DNA of 41,119 bases from Candidatus Aminicenantota bacterium (GTDB lineage: Bacteria > Acidobacteriota > Aminicenantia > Aminicenantales > UBA4085): positions 1 through 41,119 of the forward strand of contig JAPKZG010000006.1 in assembly GCA_026393895.1 (NCBI GenBank), given 5' to 3'. Shown one piece after another: positions 1-8,291 of this stretch. Position 1 is the first letter of the stretch. Each line of letters opens with the position of its first letter. A model generated the notes under the pieces. It did not search any database. It saw only the letters and a list, made by a program, of their open reading frames with translations, and was not told where the DNA came from. A program made the translations under genes and the position numbers.

Positions 1-570
1 GACGACCTCCCCGACGGCGGGGCGGCGCATTTCGCCGCGACCGTCGCGGCGCTTCGGCGGCGGATTCCCGGGATCCGGATCGAGACGCTGATCCCCGATT
101 TCGGCGGCGATCCGCGGGCTCTGGAGCTCGTCCTGGACGCCGAACCGGACGTTCTCAATCACAATATCGAAACGACCGAAACGCTTTACCCCGCGATCCG
201 GCGGCCCGCCGCCGGATACCGCCGGTCGCTCGAGGTTTTATGCGGGGCCAAGAAGCATGGGTTCACGACGAAATCGGGGATGATGGTCGGACTCGGCGAA
301 ACTCCTGATGACATCCTCCAAACATTTCGCGAACTCCGCGACACCGGATGCGACCTTCTAACCATCGGCCAGTATCTCCGGCCGACGGCCGCCCACGTCC
401 CCGTCGCCCGCTATTACTCCCCCGGGGAATTCGACGCTCTTAAGGCGGCGGCTTCGGCCGAGGGATTTATCGGCGTCGAGGCCGGACCCCTCGTCCGCAG
501 TTCCTACCACGCCCATGCACTTCATGCCTCGTTTGAGAGGGGCCGCAAGGACGCGACATGCGCGCACTGA
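1..570 (+). CDS. lipA: Lipoyl synthase, C-terminal part (5' end outside window)
   Basis: Radical-SAM enzyme that inserts two sulfurs into protein-bound octanoyl groups to make lipoyl cofactors for pyruvate and 2-oxoglutarate dehydrogenases and the glycine cleavage system. The frame is open from base 1, so the gene starts upstream; the N-terminal cysteine motifs are not in the window. Visible family motifs in order are DDLPDGG, LIPDFGG, NHNIETT, TKSGMMVGLGE, LTIGQYLRPT and the terminal PLVRSSYHA, which carries the conserved Arg-Ser-Ser-Tyr that binds the auxiliary iron-sulfur cluster. The C-terminus has the usual length. The last codons overlap the start of the next gene by 13 bases, so the two are probably translated from one message. 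Confidence 0.95.
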   Translation, partial: DDLPDGGAAHFAATVAALRRRIPGIRIETLIPDFGGDPRALELVLDAEPDVLNHNIETTETLYPAIRRPAAGYRRSLEVLCGAKKHGFTTKSGMMVGLGETPDDILQTFRELRDTGCDLLTIGQYLRPTAAHVPVARYYSPGEFDALKAAASAEGFIGVEAGPLVRSSYHAHALHASFERGRKDATCAH

Positions 571-1298
571 TTTTCAGCGACGTCCACGGCAACATCGAAG
601 CCCTGAATGCCGTACTGAAATTCGCTAAAAGGCACCGGGTCGACCGTTACATCTGCCTCGGCGACCTCGTCGGCTACGGCGCCTCCCCCAACGAAACGAT
701 CCAAAAAATCCAGACGCTCAAACCACTCACCGTCATCCGGGGAAACCACGACAAGGCGGTGAGCGGGCATGATTCGATCGAGACATTCAACCCCATCGCC
801 GCGGCGGCGATTCAATGGACGAAGACCCGGATTCTCAAAAAAAACCTCGAATTCCTCGATCACCTGCCCAAGGGCCCCCTGACGGTCGACGACGAACTCG
901 AGATCTGCCATGGGGCTCCCTTCGACGAGGATTATTACATCTTCGGGGAGTTTGACGCGGCTGAAGCATTCGACTACCTTCCGTTTCCCCTCGCGTTTTT
1001 CGGCCACACCCATTTTCCCGTCATCTACTCCAAACGGGGCGACCAGGTCGCAGGCCAATTCCTTTCGGGCCCGATCAACCTGTTGAAGGTCGAAAAGGGA
1101 ATCTCCTATCTCATCAATCCGGGATCGGTCGGCCAACCGCGGGACCGCAACCCGCGGGCCGCCTTCGCCATTTACGATCGGGAACTTCGCCAGGTCCGGT
1201 TCCATCGGGTTGAATATGAAATCGCCGAAGCCCAGAAAAAGATCCTTCAGGCCGAACTCCCCTCCGCCCTGGCCGAACGGTTGACCCTCGGACTCTGA
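558..1298 (+). CDS. Calcineurin-like metallophosphoesterase
   Basis: A 246-residue cytoplasmic phosphoesterase of the calcineurin-like superfamily (YfcE/MJ0936-like group). All the metal-binding motifs are present in order: DVHGN near residue 8, GDLVGYG near residue 36, GNHD near residue 62, a CHG segment near residue 119 and the closing GHTH near residue 152. A two-metal phosphodiesterase or phosphatase activity is therefore expected, but the substrate cannot be read from sequence. The ATG lies inside the last codons of lipA, and lptB follows after three bases, so the three genes form one unit. Metabolic linkage between them is not obvious; the spacing argues only for co-expression. Confidence 0.85.
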   Translation: MRALIFSDVHGNIEALNAVLKFAKRHRVDRYICLGDLVGYGASPNETIQKIQTLKPLTVIRGNHDKAVSGHDSIETFNPIAAAAIQWTKTRILKKNLEFLDHLPKGPLTVDDELEICHGAPFDEDYYIFGEFDAAEAFDYLPFPLAFFGHTHFPVIYSKRGDQVAGQFLSGPINLLKVEKGISYLINPGSVGQPRDRNPRAAFAIYDRELRQVRFHRVEYEIAEAQKKILQAELPSALAERLTLGL

Positions 1299-1301
1299 CC
1301 A

Positions 1302-2048
1302 ATGTCGTGCCTCGAAGCCCGCCGTCTGGTCAAGCGGTTCGGGCGCCGGATTGTCGTCAACGGCGTGGACATCACCGTCGCCTCGGGCGAGATCGTCGGG
1401 CTGCTGGGCCGCAACGGCGCGGGTAAAACCACCTGTTTTCAGATGATCGTCGGACTTCTGCATCCCGACTCCGGAGGAGTTTTTCTCGGCGGTCGACAAA
1501 TGACGTCTCTCCCCACGGACCGGCGGGCCCGGGCGGGGCTGACCTATCTCCCCCAGGAGAATTCCGTTTTCCTCAAGGCCTCGGTGATCGACAATCTCCG
1601 ACTCGGTCTCGAATTACAGCCGCTGTCCAGGGCCGAACGCGAGGAAACGGCCGCCGCGCTTCTGGAGGAATTCGGCCTTTCCGACCTGGCCGGCCATGGA
1701 GCCGACAGCCTTTCGGGCGGAGAACGGCGCCGTCTCGAGATCTGCCGGGCCCTCCTGCTCCAGCCGAAATTTCTTCTTCTCGACGAACCCTTCACCGGGA
1801 TCGATCCGCTGACCGTCCGCGACATCCAAAAGACGCTCCTTCGTTTGAAGGAACGCGGGATCGGGGTTCTGCTCTCGGACCACGACGTTCGCGACACGTT
1901 TCAAATCGTCGACCGGGCGTACATCATCGACGCCGGGGACATCCTGGTGATGGACTCGCCGGCGGGGCTGGCGGCGAACGCGAAAGCCAGGGAGCGATTT
2001 CTCGGTACGGAATTTCGATTCGGCGAAGAGCGGACGCCGGGCGTCTAA
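1302..2048 (+). CDS. lptB: LPS export ABC transporter ATP-binding protein LptB
   Basis: The 248-residue ATPase of the LptB2FGC complex, which pulls lipopolysaccharide out of the inner membrane toward the Lpt bridge. Walker A (GRNGAGKTT) lies near residue 37, the Q-loop motif LPQENSVF near residue 85, the signature LSGGERRR near residue 139, Walker B LLLLDEPFTGIDP near residue 160 and the switch histidine in SDHDVRDT near residue 193. The PQENSVF and DHDVRDT segments are characteristic of LptB rather than LivG/LivF. Permease and bridge genes are not in the window. It starts three bases after the metallophosphoesterase and its stop overlaps the stop of the converging gene. The C-terminal tail after FLGTEFRFG is slightly longer than usual. 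Confidence 0.9.
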   Translation: MSCLEARRLVKRFGRRIVVNGVDITVASGEIVGLLGRNGAGKTTCFQMIVGLLHPDSGGVFLGGRQMTSLPTDRRARAGLTYLPQENSVFLKASVIDNLRLGLELQPLSRAEREETAAALLEEFGLSDLAGHGADSLSGGERRRLEICRALLLQPKFLLLDEPFTGIDPLTVRDIQKTLLRLKERGIGVLLSDHDVRDTFQIVDRAYIIDAGDILVMDSPAGLAANAKARERFLGTEFRFGEERTPGV

Positions 2049-4045
2049 TTTTTCGGCATCGCCAGCCGGCCGCCGGGCGTCTCCCCCAAAAACAACAAAA
2101 ACATGAAAAGATAGACTGTCAACAGGACGGCGAAAAGAATTCCCAGCGGGACGGCCGCGACGATCACCAGGTCCAGGATCGGAACGGACAAAAAATGGGC
2201 GGCCAGGGCGGTCGCTCCCGCCCAAAACACCCCGACGACCAGCAAGTCGAAAATCGTCGCCTTGATCCGGCGGAAGAATCCCAGCCGGACGACCGGCGCT
2301 CGGACGGACGGCCTCTCGGCCCGGATCTCTTCGCTCTCGACCGCTTCCTCGATCTTCTCCCGTGCTTCGCGGACGAGTTCGCGGTCGGCCGCCTTTTCCT
2401 CGGCCACGGGTTCGGGCCGGCGGACGACGGGCTTCTCTGGAGGAGCGATCGCCTCCCGTTCTTTTTTGACTTCGACTTCGCCGGCCGGGATATCGAACGG
2501 CAACGGGGCCGGAACCTGGGCCACCGTTTCCGGAATCCCCATGGTCGGGATCGGGGGGAACTCCTCGCTGGACTTCCGCAACACTTCGTTTTGAAAATCC
2601 ATCGTATCGCCGACGGGAGATTCCGATCGTTCCTCCCGGGAGGCCAACTCTTCTTCCGCTTTTTTTGGTTCTTCGATTTCCTCGGGTTCCGATGGAAACG
2701 CGGGTTCCGCGATCTTCGAAGGTTTCAAGGCTTCCCAGGTTTCCGAGGCGGCCCGCTCATCGCCCGGACGTCCGGATGCTTCCGATTTTTTCTTGAGAAT
2801 ACGGGCAATCAGGGCGGACTTTTCCTCCATGACGTTCGATTCAACGGCCGGAGGTTCCTTCGTCTCGATCTCGCCCTTATGTTCTTCGGCCACGAAATCG
2901 CGGCGCTTTTCCCGAATGATCCGGTCCTTCTCCGCAAGATCTTTCGCCCCGGTTTCCTCCTCAAAATCCCCCGTGGCGAAAACGGGGTGTTGATCGCCGA
3001 TTTCCCGATCTTCGTCCGAAACCTGCCCGCCCTGCACCGCCTTCTTAAAATTTCCGACTAAAAACGGCAGACGATCTTCCGTCGACGCCGGCTCTTCCGC
3101 CGCGGACGCGCCCTGATCGACGTTGAACTCGTATTCCGTGGCGAAATCGCCCGTTGATTCGGTCCGGAGGGCGTCCGCCTCCTTCTCGATCTCTTCCGAG
3201 GTTGGAGGTTGACCGGCTTCGGCTTCGGCCGGCGGTTCGAACGGCTCATTCCCGGATTCCTCGCGGTCCGAAGCCTGGGCATCCGCCGCCTCGGCTCCGA
3301 GTTCGGCCGTGTAATTCCGCCGCCGCTGTTCAAAATCGGCGATCAAACGGGCGATTTCAAATTTCGTGTCGTGATCTTTCCGGCCCGGGGAAAGCTTGGA
3401 AAAATCCACGGCCGGGGGGGAGAGCGGTTTTACCTCGAATTCCCAGCCGCGGCGGCTTTTGCCCGGACTTTTCCTCGCGGATTCGTCTTTTTCGCCTGTT
3501 TCAGGCGGTTTGATGATTTCGTCGACCGATTCGTCCGCCGCAATTTGTTTTTTTTGCCGGGACGACGGACGGACCGGTTTCGAAACCTCGATCTTGTCCG
3601 GTTCGAATTGTCCGGGAAGACTGATTTCCGGAGAGGATATTTCCCCGAGGGTCGCCGGTTTTTCGATCGAAGGCTCTTCCGGGACGGATTCCGGGGCGCT
3701 TTCCCCGGGCTCCGCTTCCCTCAGGTCGACGAGGGACAGATCCTCATCGGCCGCCTTCCCGCCGATTTCGGCCTTCCCTTCCATGACCTTCTCAAGGTCG
3801 ATTTCCTCCCGTTCTTCGCCGTCCTCAGCCTCGATATCCGCTTCATCCCGCAATTCATCGACGATTTCTTCGGACTCGCGTTCTTCCCCTTTGTCCGGAA
3901 AATCTTCGTCGACGATTTTTTCACCCTTGATGGGTTCCTCGCCCTGATCGTCGTCGGGGAAAAGAAGCTGGGTTCCGCAATTGTTACAGTATTTTTGCGA
4001 CTCGTCGATGATCGCTTTACAGTATGGACAACGTCGAATAGCCAT
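2045..4045 (-). CDS. Zinc-ribbon protein with long acidic disordered region and C-terminal RDD-like membrane domain
   Basis: A 666-residue protein of unknown function. The N-terminus holds a zinc ribbon with paired CPYC and CNNC knuckles (about residues 5-25). A very long Glu/Asp/Lys/Pro-rich low-complexity region follows (about 30-570), which looks disordered. The last about 90 residues contain two or three membrane helices and end with GETPGGRLA, resembling the start of the RDD-family TPGxR motif; the protein stops immediately afterwards, so the RDD domain may be truncated. The ATG at 4045 is preferred over an upstream TTG at 4054, because a strong promoter places the transcript start near 4059 and AAGAG lies nine bases before the ATG. 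The gene converges on lptB with a 4-base overlap. It may be a membrane scaffold or sensor. Confidence 0.7.
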   Translation of the reverse strand: MAIRRCPYCKAIIDESQKYCNNCGTQLLFPDDDQGEEPIKGEKIVDEDFPDKGEERESEEIVDELRDEADIEAEDGEEREEIDLEKVMEGKAEIGGKAADEDLSLVDLREAEPGESAPESVPEEPSIEKPATLGEISSPEISLPGQFEPDKIEVSKPVRPSSRQKKQIAADESVDEIIKPPETGEKDESARKSPGKSRRGWEFEVKPLSPPAVDFSKLSPGRKDHDTKFEIARLIADFEQRRRNYTAELGAEAADAQASDREESGNEPFEPPAEAEAGQPPTSEEIEKEADALRTESTGDFATEYEFNVDQGASAAEEPASTEDRLPFLVGNFKKAVQGGQVSDEDREIGDQHPVFATGDFEEETGAKDLAEKDRIIREKRRDFVAEEHKGEIETKEPPAVESNVMEEKSALIARILKKKSEASGRPGDERAASETWEALKPSKIAEPAFPSEPEEIEEPKKAEEELASREERSESPVGDTMDFQNEVLRKSSEEFPPIPTMGIPETVAQVPAPLPFDIPAGEVEVKKEREAIAPPEKPVVRRPEPVAEEKAADRELVREAREKIEEAVESEEIRAERPSVRAPVVRLGFFRRIKATIFDLLVVGVFWAGATALAAHFLSVPILDLVIVAAVPLGILFAVLLTVYLFMFLLFLGETPGGRLAMPKN

Positions 4046-4065
4046 ATAAACCAACTCTTAGGATA

Positions 4066-4094
4066 TTTATAAAGGGAATGGCGAAAGATGTCAA
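4066..4094 (-). promoter_or_regulatory. Sigma70-type promoter of the zinc-ribbon gene
   Basis: On the minus strand a perfect TTGACA (4089-4094) is separated by 17 bases from TATAAA (4066-4071). The expected start near 4059 gives a leader of about 14 bases before the ATG at 4045. Consensus fit is very good. Confidence 0.7.
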
Positions 4095-4163
4095 CGATTT
4101 GGACACAAAAACCGTCGTGTTCGCCGGAGGAACGAGGAAAACAACGCGTGGGGAAAATCGAAA

Positions 4164-4192
4164 TTGACATTCCAGGGGGTTTTGCCGAAAAT
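4164..4192 (+). promoter_or_regulatory. Candidate sigma70 promoter for the ferritin-like locus
   Basis: TTGACA (4164-4169), a 17-base spacer and GAAAAT (4187-4192). A transcript would begin near 4199, upstream of the GAGGAGG ribosome site and the ATG at 4238. The -35 is perfect and the -10 matches at four of six positions. Confidence 0.5.
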
Positions 4193-4237
4193 AAAGCCCG
4201 GCTGGGCGATTAATATTTTTCTTTCGAGGAGGATGCG

Positions 4238-4700
4238 ATGAACATCGATAAATTCCTCGATCTAGGAGCTGAGCTCGAATCCCAGCTCTCCTCGATCTAT
4301 GAGAAGGTCGCCAAGTTAACACTAGATGAAGCCATCTCAAAGAAGCTTCTTAAAGATTTCTCGTGACGAGCTCAACCATGCGAATTCCCTTAAAATGGGA
4401 GAGAACTACCTCAAACAGGCCCCCGATCTCTTTTTGGCCGTAAACATGAATGAGGAAGAACTAAACGCCGGCCTTGCCGAACTCGGTATTTTCCATACGC
4501 GACTCAAAGAAACTACTCTCCTCCTCCCCGCGTTAAGATGGCTTCTCGACCTCGAGAAAAAATTCGAACGAGTTCATATCGGAACATCGGTCTTGCTCGC
4601 CGATGTCCATTTAAAAGAGCTTTTCCAAGACCTTTCCAAAGGTGACCAGCACCATATCGCCACTCTGACCCTTCTCATCTCCAGTTCCGAAGGGAAGTAA
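4238..4700 (+). pseudogene. Frameshifted ferritin-like four-helix protein
   Basis: Reading from the ATG at 4238, which has a good GAGGAGG ribosome site, gives 42 residues starting MNIDKFLDLGAELESQLSS and then a stop at 4364. The protein clearly continues in the next frame (RDELNHANSLKMGENYLKQ...) to the stop at 4700. Skipping one base near 4359-4363 restores about 153 residues, giving the joined segment LLKDFRDELNHA. The Glu-x6-Tyr-Glu pattern of helix 1 and DELNHA of helix 2 resemble ferritin-like or rubrerythrin-like di-metal helices. The second half carries further amphipathic helices. The reading is either a genuine single-base pseudogene or an assembly error; reading depth would decide. 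The metal-binding assignment rests on pattern only. Confidence 0.55.
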
Positions 4701-4838
4701 GTGAGAATCCTATTTCTCCGCTGCCAGGACTGCCCGTTATCCGAGCGGCGGGAGTTCCTCTACTTCTGCCGGCACTATGCACGCAGGTGCATGGAAGACC
4801 ACGACAATAAGCTCGGATCGGCCTGGCGGATGTCATAG
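4701..4838 (+). CDS. Small Cys-rich protein (hypothetical)
   Basis: A GTG-started 45-residue ORF beginning directly after the stop of the ferritin-like frame, with AGGGAAG just upstream as a possible ribosome site. It contains CQDC near residue 8 and a later pair of cysteines spaced C-x6-C with a histidine between them (residues 23-30). This would suit a small zinc- or Fe-S-binding peptide. No family was recognised. Abutting the upstream frame suggests co-translation, but an ORF this short can arise by chance. Confidence 0.35.
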   Translation: MRILFLRCQDCPLSERREFLYFCRHYARRCMEDHDNKLGSAWRMS

Positions 4839-4854
4839 GACCGGCCTGTCTGCG

Positions 4855-4883
4855 TTGACATCGTCCACGCGTCAGAATACTAT
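4855..4883 (+). promoter_or_regulatory. Sigma70-type promoter of the PAS histidine kinase
   Basis: Perfect TTGACA (4855-4860), a 17-base spacer and TACTAT (4878-4883). The expected start is near 4890, immediately before the GGGGGAGG ribosome site (4893-4900) and ATG 4905, giving a short leader of about 15 bases. Confidence 0.65.
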
Positions 4884-4904
4884 CCGATCATCGGGGGAGG
4901 CGCC

Positions 4905-7106
4905 ATGAAACCTATCCCAATCACCAAAGCCACCCTGCCGGATGAGGCGCTGTTGGATTCGGAGGCCAGGTATCGCTGGCTTTTCGAATCGACGGCAATA
5001 GATGGCATTATGATCCTTGATGCCAAAACCGGGCAGGTTGTCGATGTGAATCCATTCCTAACCAAACTATTGGGCTTTTCATGCGAACAAGTCATCAAAA
5101 AGAAGATTTGGGAACTTGGTTATTTTAAGGATATCCTCGCTAGTAAAAAGAATTTCAAGGATTTATTGCAGAAGGGATTCGTCAGGTACGATGGCTTGCC
5201 GCTAAAAACCGCTGATGGTCTCCAAATCGATGTGGAGTTCGTCGGCCACGTCTACGAAGCGGGAAACCAGAAAATGATCCAGTGCAGCATTCGTGACATC
5301 ACCGAGCGCAAGCAGACTGAGGGAATGTTGGCCAAGAGTGAGAAACGGTTCCGACAGCTTTCCGAGTTGCTACCGGAAATGGTATTTGAGACAGATAGCA
5401 AGGGGAATCTCACGTTCGCGAATCAATACGGCATCAAGTCATTTGGCTATTCTCTCGAGGATCTTCAGTCCGGAATCAACATCTTTGCGCTGGTTGCTCC
5501 GGAAGACCGCGAAAGCATTAAAAGGAGATTAGCGGAAATCCTGAGCGGTTCAGAACCGGTCGGCCGCGAGTTTCAAGTGTTGCGTAAAGACGGAGGAAAA
5601 TTCCCGATTTTGATGCACGCTAACGCCATTCTTGAAGACGGAGTCCCGAAAGGTGTACGGGGAATCGCGATTGACATCACCGAGCGCAAGAAAGCAGAGG
5701 AGGCGCTGCGCGAAAGCCTGGGGCGTTTTCAGTTGGCGAATCGCGCCACGTTCGACGCCATCTGGGATTGGAACCTCCAGACCGATGTCCTCTGGTGGAA
5801 CGAGAACTTCCAAACGCTCTTCGGCTACCATGCCGAGGAGATCGAGCCAAACAGCGAGTCGTGGGCGAACCTGATCCACCCCGAAGACCGCGACCGCGTC
5901 TTGACGAGCATCCACGCGGCCATCGCTTCGGGGCAGGAGTACTGGTTCGACCAATATCGCTTCCGCCGCGAGGATGGAATGTATGCGGAAGTTGAAGACC
6001 GCGGCCACATCGCCCGGGACGCGAGCGGCCGACCGACGCGAATGATCGGCGCCGTGCGCGACATCACCGAACGCATCCGGTCGGAGAAGGCCATTCAGGC
6101 TTCCGAACTCCGATACCGACAGCTCGTGGAAAACGCTAGTGAAGCTATCCTCGTCGTCCAGGACGGCCTCCTTAAATTCGTCAATCGAACGGCCACCCAG
6201 ATGATCGGATATCCGGAGATGGAACGCATTTCTCGGCCTTTTCCCGAGTTCATCCACCCGGATGACCGGGAGATGGTCGTAGATAATTATCGGAAGCGGA
6301 TCGCCGGAGAAACGGCTCAAGCCCGCTATGCTTTCCGCCTGTTGACCCGCGACGGCGGAGTCAGGTGGGTCGAGATCGGGGCCGTCCTGATCGACTGGGA
6401 AGGCCGCCCGGCCTCCCTGAATTTTCTCACCGACGTTACCGACCGCCATAAAGGGGAGGAATCCATCCAGGCGTCTTTGCGGGAAAAAGAGGTCATGCTC
6501 CGGGAAATCCACCACCGGGTCAAGAACAATATGCAGGTCATTTCCAGCCTTTTCAATCTCCAAGCCGGGAAGACTGCCAATCCGGAATGCCGCGAGATCC
6601 TCAAGGAAGGACAGACCCGCCTCCGAGCCATGAGCCTTGTGCACGAGAAGCTCTATCAATCGAGCAACCTGTCGAAAATCGACCTGGCTGTCTATATCCA
6701 GAGCCTGGCCGACCACCTTTTCAATGTTTATCTGACCGATTCCAATCGAATCCGGCTGGAGACGGATTTCGAGGAAGTCCCCTTGAACATCAATTCGGCC
6801 GTCCCATGCGGGCTGATTCTCAATGAACTGATTTCCAATTCCCTTAAGCACGCGTTTCCGGAAGGACGAAAAGGGCTGATCCGGATCGGGCTGAAGCGCG
6901 GCTCCGACGACACGATCATTATTCGGGTGGCGGATGACGGGATCGGATTTCCGAAGGACCTTGATTTTCGCCGCTCCGAAAGCCTCGGTCTTCAGATCAC
7001 GAACCTGCTCGTCGGACAGCTCGAAGGGACGATCGAGCTCGACCGGACAAATGGGACGGCCTTTATCGTGACGTTCCGCAAGCTGAACTATGCGCCCCGG
7101 ATTTAA
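4905..7106 (+). CDS. Multi-PAS sensor histidine kinase (HisKA_2 type)
   Basis: A 733-residue cytoplasmic sensor kinase without membrane segments. Four PAS/PAC units follow in series, each closing with a D-I-T-E-R or D-V-T-D-R sequence: about residues 20-138, 145-263, 268-392 and 395-517. The dimerisation/phosphoacceptor domain is of the HisKA_2/HWE-like kind: REIHHRVKNNMQVISSLFN, with the His pair at 536-537. A HATPase domain follows, with an N box in LILNELISNSLKHAF and a G box DDGIGFP. A GGAGG ribosome site sits four bases before the ATG and a promoter just upstream. No response regulator is adjacent, so it is an orphan; kinases of this class often act on stand-alone receivers or general stress regulators. 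The signal is unknown, though PAS domains commonly bind haem, flavin or small ligands. Confidence 0.9.
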   Translation: MKPIPITKATLPDEALLDSEARYRWLFESTAIDGIMILDAKTGQVVDVNPFLTKLLGFSCEQVIKKKIWELGYFKDILASKKNFKDLLQKGFVRYDGLPLKTADGLQIDVEFVGHVYEAGNQKMIQCSIRDITERKQTEGMLAKSEKRFRQLSELLPEMVFETDSKGNLTFANQYGIKSFGYSLEDLQSGINIFALVAPEDRESIKRRLAEILSGSEPVGREFQVLRKDGGKFPILMHANAILEDGVPKGVRGIAIDITERKKAEEALRESLGRFQLANRATFDAIWDWNLQTDVLWWNENFQTLFGYHAEEIEPNSESWANLIHPEDRDRVLTSIHAAIASGQEYWFDQYRFRREDGMYAEVEDRGHIARDASGRPTRMIGAVRDITERIRSEKAIQASELRYRQLVENASEAILVVQDGLLKFVNRTATQMIGYPEMERISRPFPEFIHPDDREMVVDNYRKRIAGETAQARYAFRLLTRDGGVRWVEIGAVLIDWEGRPASLNFLTDVTDRHKGEESIQASLREKEVMLREIHHRVKNNMQVISSLFNLQAGKTANPECREILKEGQTRLRAMSLVHEKLYQSSNLSKIDLAVYIQSLADHLFNVYLTDSNRIRLETDFEEVPLNINSAVPCGLILNELISNSLKHAFPEGRKGLIRIGLKRGSDDTIIIRVADDGIGFPKDLDFRRSESLGLQITNLLVGQLEGTIELDRTNGTAFIVTFRKLNYAPRI

Positions 7107-7116
7107 TGCCCGCAAA

Positions 7117-8050
7117 ATGGGTATCTACCTCCGCGGCTGCTATTACTGGATTCTATGATCCGGCACCATCACGAAGGTCCACGACTCTGGAAAAACGGAT
7201 TCTATTATTTTGACCAGGTCGTGGGATTTTCTCCAAACGAAACCCGGCTTCGCTACTCCCTAAAGACGCGGGATCCGAAGCTTGCGCGGATTCTTTGGGA
7301 AAAGGAACGGGCCCGCCAATGGTCCATCTATTACGGAGACGCTGTTGATATGCCCCTTTCGCCTTTCCCGGCTTGGCGATCTGATCCTTCCCTTCATCGA
7401 GCACGAGCGAGACGTCCGGAAGGCTAAAACCTGGAAGACTTTCGAACAACGATTGAACCACGTCAAGGAAGCGTGGGGGGGATCCTCTCCTGAAAGACAT
7501 CGGCCCGGGCCAGGTCCGGAAGCTCGAGGACTACCTCGCCGATCTGAAGCCTCCGCGTTCCAAAGCGACCGTCAATCATTATGTCGGTCTGATCAAAACC
7601 TTTTTCAATTGGGCGATCGACACCGGACATTTTAACGGGCAGAATCCCATGAAAGCAGTGAAGCCCTATCTAGTCGAACAGAAGCGCGAGAAGGTTATCC
7701 CGATCACGGGGACGGTCGCCGCGGTCCTAGCCGGCCTTCGAAAGGCCAAGACCGGGCCCGGTAAGGAATACGTCCTGCCGCTGGATCGAACTGTCGCCCG
7801 GATCGAGGTCAAAACGCTCATGCAGAAAATCCGGGAGATTTCCGGAGTCAAGGACTTCTGCTTTCATGGTCTCCGGCATACGGCCGCGGAGATCATGGTT
7901 TCCGAGGCCCTGGGCCGCGGTGCCGGGCTTCGGGACGTTATGACCGTCCTCGGGCACAGCCGAATCGAAACGACGCTCCGGTATGACCACTCAGTGATTG
8001 ACAGGATGAGATTGGCCGCGGAAGCCCTTGAAGACCGCGTTAAAAAATGA
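7117..8050 (+). pseudogene. Decayed phage-type tyrosine recombinase (integrase)
   Basis: One integrase can be pieced together over three frames. MGIYLRGCYYWI starts at 7117. After a shift near 7153, RHHHEGPRLWKN and the segment ending in WEKERARQ follow. After a shift near 7370, the SAM-like core-binding part (FIEHERDVRKAKTWKTFEQR) follows. After a shift at the poly-G tract near 7473-7480, the rest runs to 8050, including VNHYVGLIKTFFNWAID, HGLRHTAAE, LGHSRIETTLRYDH and the C-terminus. HxxR and the nucleophile Tyr survive. The block that should carry the first catalytic Arg appears deleted between EQKRE and KVIPIT, so even a frame-corrected protein should be inactive. It lies 119 bases before tRNA-Val, suggesting a former tRNA-associated element. 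Confidence 0.8.
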
Positions 8051-8063
8051 TAGTCTTTCGCTA

Positions 8064-8101
8064 CGTTTTGCCTGTGCAAAACGGCCCCGGGACGGGCTTT
8101 T
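8064..8101 (+). terminator. Hairpin cluster, possible rho-independent terminator
   Basis: An 8-bp perfect stem (CGTTTTGC / GCAAAACG, 8064-8083, loop CTGT) is followed by a short GCCC/GGGC stem ending in TTTTT at 8097-8101. It sits 14 bases past the integrase remnant. The second stem plus T-run is the more terminator-like part. Confidence 0.4.
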
Positions 8102-8169
8102 TGAGGCAAAATGAAAGTTACTGAAAAGCTAAGTTATTGACTTTTAAGCAAATGAAGGTGCGTTAGATT

Positions 8170-8242
8170 GGGCGATTAACTCAGTGGCTAGAGTACTACC
8201 TTCACACGGTAGGAGTCACAGGTTCAAATCCTGTATCGCCCA
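8170..8242 (+). tRNA. tRNA-Val (anticodon CAC)
   Basis: Complete cloverleaf of 73 bases: acceptor GGGCGAT (8170-8176) pairs with ATCGCCC (8235-8241), followed by discriminator A at 8242. The D stem is ACTC/GAGT. The anticodon stem CTACC/GGTAG encloses loop TTCACAC (8201-8207) with anticodon CAC at 8203-8205, which reads valine GUG. The T stem ACAGG/CCTGT encloses TTCAAAT. The CCA end is not encoded. No second copy of its 3' end was seen that would mark an integration boundary. Confidence 0.95.
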
Positions 8243-8291
8243 TTTCCCCCTCCATTTTTATCCCGGCACTTATCGGGCGTGGCCGTTATCG

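Noticed and set aside
5550-7115. 521-codon minus-strand frame across the histidine kinase
   Set aside because: Antisense shadow; the plus strand has clear PAS, HisKA_2 and HATPase motifs.
8170-8242. tRNA-Val as the integration site of the 7.1-8.05 kb integrase relic with flanking repeats
   Set aside because: No second copy of the tRNA 3' end was found by eye in the window, and the relic lies on the 5' side of the tRNA; the link stays circumstantial.
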